Positions 14,488 to 20,482 of a DNA stretch of 20,482 nucleotides are shown piece by piece (the first letter of the stretch is position 1; the number at the start of each line of letters is the position of its first letter). The position numbers and the translations under genes were made by a program. Source of the DNA: Nitrospina sp. (GTDB lineage Bacteria > Nitrospinota > Nitrospinia > Nitrospinales > Nitrospinaceae); contig SMVS01000010.1 of NCBI GenBank assembly GCA_004357435.1, positions 1 to 20,482 on the forward strand, read 5' to 3'. The notes below the pieces were generated by a model that searched no databases, had not been told where the DNA came from, and saw nothing but the letters and a program-made list of their open reading frames with translations.

Positions 14488-14527
14488 CTGTTTTCTCACC
14501 GGGAAGAAACGAAAACAGCCCGTTTCT
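14488..14527 (+). promoter_or_regulatory. Leader with two overlapping inverted repeats
   Basis: CTGTTTTC (14488-14495) pairs perfectly with GAAAACAG (14511-14518). AGAAACG (14505-14511), mostly in the loop of the first, pairs perfectly with CGTTTCT (14521-14527). The arms interlock (A-B-A'-B'), so the RNA could form either hairpin or a pseudoknot. They sit right after the candidate -10 box, at the predicted transcript 5' end. An operator for a dimeric regulator is an alternative reading. I do not recognise a known riboswitch class. Confidence 0.4.
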
Positions 14528-14572
14528 GCATGACAGGCGTCACGCATTCGCCGCAAGGAAGGTGTTTTCAAT

Positions 14573-15898
14573 ATGATTCAACGAATTTCGATTTTACTCC
14601 TGACGATGGTTCTGCTGGCGGGATGCCCTCCCAAAAGCTCCAACGGGGTGAGAAACGCCCTGCTCGAAGGCAAGGAACTTTTGATCATTTACACCGGCAA
14701 CACCTTCGGCGAACTCAAACCCTGCGGATGTGACAAAGAGGAGGAGCAAGGGGGTATCGAACGCCGCATGAGCTATTTAAAATCGGCCCGGACCGCCAAC
14801 ACGCTGCTGGTCGATCTGGGAGACAACTTCAAGGAAGCCACCCGGCAAGGAAAGCTCAAGGCGGAATACCTGACCGACAGCATGCTTCGTATGCAATACG
14901 ACGCGGTCACCCTCGGCGAAAAGGACCTCGTCTATGGCAACAAATTCCTAAGAGACCTGGGACCGGTGCCCTGGGTGTCGAGCAATATCGCCCTCGAGGG
15001 AATTTCCTTGCCGCCTTACCGGATCAAGCAATTTGCAAGTGGCTTGAAAGTGGCTGTGCTGGCGGTCGCCGATGCGGATTTATTCTATGCCTCGCCAGAC
15101 TCCAATGTAAAAGTTGGCGACGCGTTGCATTCGGTGGAAAAAATTCTGCCCGATCTGATCGCGCTGGAGCAACCTCACCTGGTGGTTCTGTTATCCCACA
15201 TGCACCGCGAGCAGGGCTTGCAACTGCTGGAGGTGGCGGGCGTGGATGTGGTCATCAACGGTCATATCGAGACGGATGCCGACCAAATCGACATGACGCC
15301 AGTGGTAAAAGGTCAAAAGATTTTTGTGCAACCCGGCCCTCTGGGCCAGAAAATGGGTGAGTTGAGAATCACCTGGGCCGCTGGGGGATCGAAGGTTTAT
15401 GATCAGAAGATGGTACGCCTCGATGCCAAAGTTCCCTTCGACCCGGAAATGGCGCGCCTGTATGAGGAGTACAATGCCAAGGTGGAAGACCTGTTTTTGG
15501 CGTCATTGGCAGAGAAGCGCCGGAAAAAAACCGCGCCGGTGTACGCCACGGAAAAAACCTGTTTGACCTGCCATGCCCCGGCGCATCAGGCCTGGGCGGC
15601 ATCGCGCCACGGTCACGCCTACGCAACCTTGCAGAAGGTCAACAAATCCTACGATCCGGAATGTCTGATCTGCCACACCACCGGATTCAACCAGCCGGGT
15701 GGATTCATCAGCGAGATCGACACTCCCGGCCTGAAAAACGTGCAGTGCGAAATGTGCCACGGTCCCCGTCTGCAACACTCTCAGGCCCCCAGGGGCGGAT
15801 TCGCGCATTTAGCGGTTCAGGCCTGCCAACGCTGTCACGTGCCCAAACACAGCCCCAAATTCAATTACGGACGCTACTGGCCGCGCATTCAACATTAA
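14573..15898 (+). CDS. Lipoprotein: metallophosphoesterase-like domain fused to tetrahaem cytochrome c
   Basis: The 441-residue protein has a signal with lipobox LLAGC (14-18), so Cys18 is probably lipidated. Residues about 35-285 resemble the UshA/5'-nucleotidase phosphoesterase fold (IIYTGNTFGELKP, LLVDLGDNF, AVTLGEKDLVYG, LLSHMHREQG, DVVINGHIET). Most metal ligands of that fold are changed: the first Asp and His become Asn and Phe, GNHE becomes GEKD, and the last His is lost. The cytochrome part holds four CxxCH motifs (CLTCH 330-334, CLICH 364-368, CEMCH 392-396, CQRCH 418-422) in a cytochrome c554-like region. An extra PCGC (50-53) followed by GGIERR may bind metal or form a disulphide. 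The start has AAGGAAGG about ten bases upstream. It is likely a periplasm-facing electron-transfer lipoprotein; partner and substrate are unknown. A DsbA-like gene follows. Confidence 0.85.
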   Translation: MIQRISILLLTMVLLAGCPPKSSNGVRNALLEGKELLIIYTGNTFGELKPCGCDKEEEQGGIERRMSYLKSARTANTLLVDLGDNFKEATRQGKLKAEYLTDSMLRMQYDAVTLGEKDLVYGNKFLRDLGPVPWVSSNIALEGISLPPYRIKQFASGLKVAVLAVADADLFYASPDSNVKVGDALHSVEKILPDLIALEQPHLVVLLSHMHREQGLQLLEVAGVDVVINGHIETDADQIDMTPVVKGQKIFVQPGPLGQKMGELRITWAAGGSKVYDQKMVRLDAKVPFDPEMARLYEEYNAKVEDLFLASLAEKRRKKTAPVYATEKTCLTCHAPAHQAWAASRHGHAYATLQKVNKSYDPECLICHTTGFNQPGGFISEIDTPGLKNVQCEMCHGPRLQHSQAPRGGFAHLAVQACQRCHVPKHSPKFNYGRYWPRIQH

Positions 15899-15919
15899 TA
15901 AAAATTAAGCAGAACTGCG

Positions 15920-15948
15920 TCGCAATTTTGCTAAATTGTTTTTATAAT
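15920..15948 (+). promoter_or_regulatory. Candidate promoter for the dsbA-like gene
   Basis: A perfect TATAAT lies at 15943-15948, about 30 bases before the chosen ATG at 15981. The -35 at the 17-base distance (TCGCAA, 15920-15925) matches only 3/6, so the promoter rests on the -10 box and its position. Confidence 0.4.
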
Positions 15949-15980
15949 GAACAGGTATGAATAACCCATTGGAGATTCAC

Positions 15981-16607
15981 ATGAGATACGCAACCGCAGT
16001 TGTCCTGGCCCTTATGCTGGCCTTGCCCGCGCTCCTTCCGGCGGCAGACTCCGTGAAAATCAAGGGCAAGTACGAAGTGGTGGGCAACCTGGAAAACCTC
16101 AAAGGGGCCACCCAAATTGAAATGATAGAATTTTTCAATTACTCCTGCGGGCATTGCTACAAATTTCTAACCGCCTTCGAGCGGCTCCAAAAAAAATACA
16201 AGGGGAAGCTCATACACAAAAAACAGCCCATCTACTGGGGCAAGCAAACCCCCTACCCCGCCATGGCATTTTTCATTGCAGACGAGCAGGGCATCGAAAA
16301 GAAGTTCACCAAGGAGCTGTTTGAAACCAATTTTCTTATGAACATCAATATATTTCAGCCCCGAGTGATCAAAATTCTGGCGAAAGATTATGGGATTGAA
16401 AAAGAAATGACGGCGGGCATGCAGGAGGCGAGAATCAAAAGCAAAGTCACCCAGTCCTTGGCATTGGCCAAACACTACCAGGCCAACGAAACTCCGACGG
16501 TGATCATCAACGACACGCTCAAGGTGATGCCCAGCCACACCGGCGGCGACGTGAACAAAATGACCGATAATCTGGAAATAATCTTCGACGATATCCTGAG
16601 CCACTGA
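15981..16607 (+). CDS. DsbA-like periplasmic thiol:disulfide oxidoreductase
   Basis: The start at 15981 has GGAG six bases upstream and gives MRYATAVVLALMLALPALLPAA, a clean signal peptide (cleavage near residue 22). The 208-residue product has a DsbA/DsbG-type thioredoxin fold: EMIEFFNYSCGHCYKF with active-site CGHC (56-59), an inserted helical domain, and the cis-Pro region ANETPTVIIND near the end. Such proteins form or rearrange disulfides in exported proteins. CGHC differs from the E. coli DsbA motif CPHC but occurs in other oxidising thioredoxin-fold proteins. It lies between a tetrahaem lipoprotein and a secreted protease; the latter starts 11 bases after this gene. A role in cytochrome maturation is plausible but inferred. 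Confidence 0.88.
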   Translation: MRYATAVVLALMLALPALLPAADSVKIKGKYEVVGNLENLKGATQIEMIEFFNYSCGHCYKFLTAFERLQKKYKGKLIHKKQPIYWGKQTPYPAMAFFIADEQGIEKKFTKELFETNFLMNINIFQPRVIKILAKDYGIEKEMTAGMQEARIKSKVTQSLALAKHYQANETPTVIINDTLKVMPSHTGGDVNKMTDNLEIIFDDILSH

Positions 16608-16618
16608 CCGCACCTTCC

Positions 16619-18184
16619 ATGAAATTTAAAAAACCCATGGCATTCCATCGTTTGCTGACTGCCCTGTTCCTGGGGTTGTTCCTTCTGCTTCCCGGACCCT
16701 CCGGCGACGTTCAGTTTTCCAACACCGCCCAAGCTGGTTTTTTCAACAGCGATCTGGAAATTTTTGAAGAAGTCGTCGGTCTGGTCGCGGACCATTACGT
16801 GTACGCGCCCAATTACAAGAAAATTTTTTCCGGGGCCATTGAGGAGATGACCCGGTCGGTGAAAGCTGATGGCCTGATCTCAGATGCCAGTGCTTCCGGC
16901 GCCCTCCTTGAGAAAGGTGATTCGAGCATCCGGTATCGCGTGAGTTTCAGCAGAAGCGAGAATATGCACGCCATGCGTTCTGTCTACCAGTTTCTGCTTA
17001 AAAATTTCAGGGAAACCACTTCCAGGGACCAGCTGGAAACCGCCGGGATTGCGGGCTTGATGAATGCCCTGGACGACTACTCCGTGTACATGGACCCCAC
17101 GAACTTTGAAAGGTCCATGCGGGACACGGAGGGGCAATACGGGGGCGTGGGCATGGTCATCACTCTACAGGATGATCGATTGACCATCATTAAAATCCTG
17201 AAAAATTCTCCGTCCAGCCGGGCGGGAATCCTTCCCAAGGATATCATCACCCAAGTGGACGGCCAGGAGCTGAAGGGCCTGGGAATTCAGGAGCTGGCCG
17301 ACAAACTCCGCGGGCATCCCGAAACCATTGTAATCCTGAAAGTGCTTCGGCCCGCCACGGGCATCAGTCAGCTTTATACGCTGGAACGCGAGATCATTTC
17401 CGTGGAAGCCGTGGAGTATAAGAATTTGGATGATGCCGTGGCGCACATCCGGATCACCAGTTTTTCAAAACAAACCAACGATCAGCTGGAAGAAGCATTG
17501 GCGCAGGCGGAACAAGACCATGTCAATAAATTCATTCTGGATTTGCGGGACAACCCCGGGGGACTGCTCACGCAATCCGTCAAGGTGGCCAGCCATTTTC
17601 TGGCCAGAGGCGATTTGATCGTCACCACCCGCGGGCGCAACCCCAAAGATGTGCAGTCCTATGAAGCCCTGTATCGGGACAATTTAAAGGACCGGCCGGT
17701 GGTGGTCTTAATCAATGGCCACAGCGCCAGCGCCTCGGAGATCGTCTCCGGTTCGCTCAAAGATGCCGGGAAAGCACTCATTTTAGGAACGAATTCCTAC
17801 GGCAAGGGTTCCGTCCAAACTATTTTTCGGATGAGCGACGGATCGGGATTGCGCCTGACCACCTCAAAATATTATACTCCTTCAGGAATCGACATCACTC
17901 TGCACGGTATCGTCCCTGAAATTCAGCTGGAACCCGACCTCACAGAGGGGCGTGGGGAAATACCCGGGTTGAAAAAACACCGGGGCGCGGCCCTGCCAGA
18001 CGGATCGATCCGCATCAAAGAATCGGAGTTGAAGAAATTCCTTGAAAAACAGAAGGTGAAAACAGGGGAAGACGCAGACCTCTGGGTCTCATTCGCTAAA
18101 ATGGTATTGATGAATTCCAAACACACCACCAAAAGCCATGCGCTGGCGAAAGCCAGGGAACTGGTCAAAGCCATGCATTATTAA
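16619..18184 (+). CDS. S41-family carboxy-terminal processing protease (CtpA/Prc type)
   Basis: S41 proteases degrade or trim periplasmic proteins from the C-terminus. The 521-residue protein has an N-terminal signal (hydrophobic 11-28; possible cleavage after NTAQA, residue 39) and a helical N-terminal region (about 45-165). A PDZ domain follows (about 170-250: GGVGMVI, SPSSRAGILPKDII) and then the catalytic domain. The nucleophile is Ser371 in GHSASASEIVSGSLKD and the general base Lys396 in NSYGKGSVQ; their 25-residue spacing fits the family. DLRDNPGGLL (308-317) is also conserved. Residues about 60-125 look longer than the minimal N-terminal region of CtpA. No strong ribosome-binding site precedes the ATG, and only 11 bases separate it from the dsbA-like gene, suggesting coupling. 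Confidence 0.93.
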   Translation: MKFKKPMAFHRLLTALFLGLFLLLPGPSGDVQFSNTAQAGFFNSDLEIFEEVVGLVADHYVYAPNYKKIFSGAIEEMTRSVKADGLISDASASGALLEKGDSSIRYRVSFSRSENMHAMRSVYQFLLKNFRETTSRDQLETAGIAGLMNALDDYSVYMDPTNFERSMRDTEGQYGGVGMVITLQDDRLTIIKILKNSPSSRAGILPKDIITQVDGQELKGLGIQELADKLRGHPETIVILKVLRPATGISQLYTLEREIISVEAVEYKNLDDAVAHIRITSFSKQTNDQLEEALAQAEQDHVNKFILDLRDNPGGLLTQSVKVASHFLARGDLIVTTRGRNPKDVQSYEALYRDNLKDRPVVVLINGHSASASEIVSGSLKDAGKALILGTNSYGKGSVQTIFRMSDGSGLRLTTSKYYTPSGIDITLHGIVPEIQLEPDLTEGRGEIPGLKKHRGAALPDGSIRIKESELKKFLEKQKVKTGEDADLWVSFAKMVLMNSKHTTKSHALAKARELVKAMHY

Positions 18185-18211
18185 CCACTTTTGGGTAAAC
18201 ACTAAAGCCTC

Positions 18212-18454
18212 ATGAACATCCTGAACATTGATTACGAAAAAGGAACCGTGCAAAGCGACTATCACGAATGGCAAATCATTTCCAACAACGCCAACAAATT
18301 CATGTTACTGCAACGCGAAGACAAAGGACGGTTTCACGCGGCCGAGGCCGATGTGAAAAAAATGCATCTTTGGGAAGTGAAAGAAATCAACTATCGGGCG
18401 CCCGAAGGCGAGACCTTTTACTTTGACGAAGACAGCGGCATTATGAAAATCTAA
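18212..18454 (+). CDS. Hypothetical 80-residue protein
   Basis: I do not recognise the family. The product begins MNILNIDYEKGTVQSDYHEW and is hydrophilic, rich in Asp/Glu/Lys and aromatic residues (EGETFYFDEDSGIMKI at the end), with no Cys, signal peptide or membrane helix. It begins 27 bases after the protease stop on the same strand, with only a weak ribosome-binding site, so it may be the last gene of that operon. The absence of a competing long frame on the other strand and an amino-acid mix typical of a soluble protein support it being real. Confidence 0.55.
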   Translation: MNILNIDYEKGTVQSDYHEWQIISNNANKFMLLQREDKGRFHAAEADVKKMHLWEVKEINYRAPEGETFYFDEDSGIMKI

Positions 18455-18456
18455 CC

Positions 18457-18507
18457 CCAACCTGCGGCTGGCCCCTTGGCAGGGGAGGCAGATGGCTATC
18501 TTTGTTG
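18457..18507. repeat. Palindrome and dispersed element after the 80-residue gene
   Basis: Two modules lie three bases after the stop codon. The sequence ccaacctgcggctgg (18457-18471) differs by one base from the palindrome after yebC and has the same TGC-loop orientation relative to its gene. It is followed directly by ccccttggcaggggaggcag then atggctatctttg (18472-18504), which resembles 11121-11153 and 7299-7321. The remaining gap up to 18617 holds another 6-bp inverted repeat (actcaa/ttgagt, 18552-18569) and no gene. Confidence 0.6.
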
Positions 18508-18617
18508 TTGTCGCCGACAGTTGTTGAGCGCTGGATAGCGTTTGGAAGCCTACTCAATCATTGTTGAGTGCAGGAAAGAGTGGAGATCATTTAGCTCTGG
18601 CGTTTCGCTGGTGGGGA

Positions 18618-19196
18618 TCAGAACAGTTTGAGGGATTTCAGGTGAGCCAGGTTTTTTCTCAGCGTTTCCTTGGTTTTGTTGGCCAGAAAGTTCCCACGAA
18701 TATCCAAGATCTTCAGCTTGGGAAAATTCTGGGACCGGGCAAAAGCCAAAGCCCCCTCGTCCCGGATTTCGTTCCACCCCACACTCAACTTCTGCAACTT
18801 CGGAAAACCCTTTGAGCCGGCCAACAACACGGCGCCAGCGTCTAAAAGATAATTATGTTTCAACTCCAGTTTCTTGAGTTGAGTCAGGTTTTGGGATTCG
18901 GCCAAAAGGCGGGCGCCCTTTTCGGATATTTCATTGTACCGCAAATCCAGCGCGGTGACTTTTTTCAAAACTTCATGGCTCAACAGCAACGCCACTCCTT
19001 TATCCCCAATTTTTTTCCCCGACAGGTTTAATCTTTGGCCATTGCGTGACAGGCCCGCCTCGAATATTTTATCGTAATCGAGCTTGGAGTAATCATCGAA
19101 GATATCCTTCTGCTCGAAAAATTGCGCCGAGACCACTCCCGCCCCTAGCAAAAGAAACAGCAACGCCGTTCGAATTATGATGCTGAAAGGTTTCAT
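18618..19196 (-). CDS. Exported leucine-rich-repeat protein
   Basis: The 192-residue protein begins MKPFSIIIRTALLFLLLGAG with cleavage likely after VVSA (residue 24), so it is exported. The rest is leucine-rich repeats of about 26-30 residues: LNLSGKKIGDKGVALLL, LDLRYNEISEKGARLLAES, LELKHNYLLDAGAVLLAGS, LSVGWNEIRDEGALAFARS and LDIRGNFL. The LxLxxNxIxDEGAxxLAxS pattern is of the ribonuclease-inhibitor type. Such repeats usually serve protein binding; no enzyme domain is present. It lies 15 bases after a second LRR gene with the same repeat pattern, pointing to duplication. There is no strong ribosome-binding site at the ATG. Confidence 0.85.
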   Translation of the reverse strand: MKPFSIIIRTALLFLLLGAGVVSAQFFEQKDIFDDYSKLDYDKIFEAGLSRNGQRLNLSGKKIGDKGVALLLSHEVLKKVTALDLRYNEISEKGARLLAESQNLTQLKKLELKHNYLLDAGAVLLAGSKGFPKLQKLSVGWNEIRDEGALAFARSQNFPKLKILDIRGNFLANKTKETLRKNLAHLKSLKLF

Positions 19197-19211
19197 TCGT
19201 CTGTTGGTGAA

Positions 19212-19736
19212 TCAATCCTCATCGTCCTCAGTCTCTTCATAACCAAAGTCGGATATATCGTCGACATGAAGGTGGCACAGGCGGGTTCTGCATTTGGCCT
19301 TTTTCAAAGCTTCGATGCCTTCCCGGCGCACCCGATTGGAGCTGAGGTACAGATGGGTCACTTTCAGCAACACGGGAGATTCAGCGATGGCGATGGCTCC
19401 CTCATCTTCAACCAAGTTGCCATACAACCCCAGTTTTTTCAGTTTGGCCATGTGGGGGGAGTTGGCGATGGCCTTCACTCCCTCATCACTGATCACATTG
19501 TTATTGAGTTCCAGTTCTGTCAGATTTTTAAAATACTCGCTTTTGGCGATTTCCTTGGCCCCTTCGTCGCTGATATTGTTGTTGGGCAAGCGAAGCCACC
19601 GCAATTTACTTTTTTTCAACTGGGGGGATCGAGCCAACTCCGCCGTGCCCTCGTCTCCCAGATTATAATTACTTATATCCAAAACCCGTTTATCATTACT
19701 TATAAATTGTTTAATAAGATATTCAACGCTGGCCAC
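19212..19736 (-). CDS. Leucine-rich-repeat protein without signal peptide
   Basis: The best start is a GTG at 19736, with AAAGGA six bases upstream; a TTG at 19751 would add five residues and overlap that ribosome-binding site. The 174-residue product has no signal peptide, so it is probably cytoplasmic. It contains ribonuclease-inhibitor-type repeats: LDISNYNLGDEGTAELARS, LRLPNNNISDEGAKEIAKS, LELNNNVISDEGVKAIANS, LGLYGNLVEDEGAIAIAES and LYLSSNRVRREGIEALKKA. The tail is very acidic (YEETEDDED). It shares repeat length and consensus with the exported LRR gene 15 bases downstream, so the pair are likely paralogues in one transcript. Confidence 0.8.
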   Translation of the reverse strand: MASVEYLIKQFISNDKRVLDISNYNLGDEGTAELARSPQLKKSKLRWLRLPNNNISDEGAKEIAKSEYFKNLTELELNNNVISDEGVKAIANSPHMAKLKKLGLYGNLVEDEGAIAIAESPVLLKVTHLYLSSNRVRREGIEALKKAKCRTRLCHLHVDDISDFGYEETEDDED

Positions 19737-19958
19737 GAAGAGTCCTTTCAAAAATGGGTTCCATCCCGTTTCGAAGGCCGGGGAAAAAGGCCCTGCTACA
19801 AACCTCGATTTTCCAGCGCTTCATGGGATGGAGCAAGTATAACACAGGTGGAAATTGTCCCGCCGGTCAGGTACCGCAAAACAAACAGGAGCCGCGTGAC
19901 ATGGGCCGCCATCATACAGCCAGCAATGCCCCGCACCGGCGCCGTGATATTTAAAACA
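19737..19958. other. Intergenic region upstream of the LRR gene pair
   Basis: No gene is visible. On the minus strand TATACT (19836-19841) is a possible -10 for the LRR genes, but the nearest -35-like GGGACA is only 14 bases away, so I do not call a promoter. There is no obvious terminator for the nucleotidyltransferase gene upstream. Confidence 0.35.
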
Positions 19959-20482
19959 TCAGGATTGGAGAAACTGCTTTTGCACCAGGGCCACTTCTTC
20001 TTCCCGGGACCGCACCCGGCCGTTCAAACGGGCGTCGCGCAGGGTTTTAAAAACGGTCTTATAGACCGGACCGGGCGCGATTCCCATGTCGATCAAATCA
20101 TCCCCGGTCAAAGAAAAATCCGCCGAACTGTGGTACTGGGTGAAATACAGCAACACCTGTTTGTTGATCGTTTCGCTTTTCGATACCGCCATCAGCAGGA
20201 GAACGGCTTCGGATGACAAGGGAGAAAACAAATCATAAATTTCGCTGGGCTGAAATTTTTGATTTTCCTTCAAAGTTTTCAGACATCGCTTGCAACCGTC
20301 CAAGTCTTCTTTGATCCGGCGTTTCAGTTTTGCGGTCAATTGCAGTCGCACCACGGCTTGCTCCAGCTCTACCGGTTTCAAATCGTACAGTATCGCCATA
20401 AAATAAATCATCCCCACCTCCAGGTTTTCAACCAGAGAGATGATTCTGGAAAGAGACAGAATTTCCTCCACACGATCCAGAA
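19959..20482 (-). CDS. tRNA nucleotidyltransferase/poly(A) polymerase family protein, C-terminal part
   Basis: This is the 3' part of a gene that continues past the window; the frame is open to the last base. The visible 174 or so residues match the C-terminal RNA-binding region of bacterial class II CCA-adding or A-adding enzymes. Helices such as YFMAILYDLKPVELEQAVVRL and KLKRRIKEDL are followed by the signature DFSLTGDDLIDMGIAPGPVYKTVFKTL and DARLNGRVRSREEEVALV. The nucleotidyltransferase domain (GSxxRD/E...DxD) would lie outside the window, so CCA-adding, A-adding and poly(A) polymerase activity cannot be told apart. A GTG at 20471 is an internal codon, since LDRVEE reads through it. Confidence 0.85.
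   Translation of the reverse strand, partial: LDRVEEILSLSRIISLVENLEVGMIYFMAILYDLKPVELEQAVVRLQLTAKLKRRIKEDLDGCKRCLKTLKENQKFQPSEIYDLFSPLSSEAVLLLMAVSKSETINKQVLLYFTQYHSSADFSLTGDDLIDMGIAPGPVYKTVFKTLRDARLNGRVRSREEEVALVQKQFLQS

Noticed and set aside
19836..19864. Promoter for the LRR gene pair
   Set aside because: A TATACT is present, but no -35 box lies at an acceptable distance.
1..20482. tRNA, rRNA, IS transposase or phage genes
   Set aside because: I looked for cloverleaf-like T-loop sequence, transposase motifs and integrase motifs and found none that I could support.

Overview
The window looks like chromosomal DNA of a Gram-negative bacterium with a periplasm and respiratory cytochromes. Evidence for this includes a lipoprotein carrying four CxxCH haem motifs, a periplasmic DsbA-like protein, a tail-specific (S41) protease, SecDF/YajC and a fumarate-reductase-like flavoprotein/Fe-S pair. 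The yebC-ruvC-ruvA-ruvB order and the mix of accessory proteins would fit a Nitrospinota or deltaproteobacterial-type genome. That placement is inference; there is no rRNA or other decisive marker here. I saw no phage genes, IS transposase, CRISPR array, tRNA or rRNA.

Layout. (1) 138-2996, minus: yajC-secD-secF, the accessory part of the Sec translocon. (2) 3214-7137, minus: frdB-like, frdA-like, a GYF_2-like small protein, a NERD-like membrane protein and a secreted protein of unknown function, closely packed. A probable intrinsic terminator lies at the end of the NERD gene. (3) 7138-8018: a repeat-rich stretch enclosing one small DUF3565 gene. (4) 8019-11114, plus: yebC, a palindrome-rich spacer, then ruvC-ruvA-ruvB (Holliday junction processing). 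(5) 11174-12097, minus: a PHP-family phosphoesterase whose C-terminus runs through one of the palindromes. (6) 12221-14434, minus: a membrane-anchored DUF255/YyaL-type thioredoxin-domain protein. (7) 14573-18454, plus: a phosphoesterase-like/tetrahaem lipoprotein, a DsbA-like thiol oxidoreductase, a CtpA/Prc protease and an 80-residue unknown. (8) 18618-19736, minus: two adjacent leucine-rich-repeat proteins, one exported and one probably cytoplasmic. (9) 19959 to the window end, minus: the C-terminal part of a tRNA nucleotidyltransferase/poly(A) polymerase-family protein.

Most of the window is ordinary housekeeping. The unusual parts are: the tetrahaem lipoprotein whose phosphoesterase metal ligands are largely replaced; its leader, which can form two competing hairpins; an FrdA-like protein with Asn where covalent-FAD enzymes have His, an N-terminal extension and no standard C-terminal domain; a NERD domain with substituted catalytic residues next to a GYF-like protein; and a family of short palindromes sharing a TGC loop but differing in stem sequence, found at the 3' ends of several genes. 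No complete new defence or mobile system is evident.
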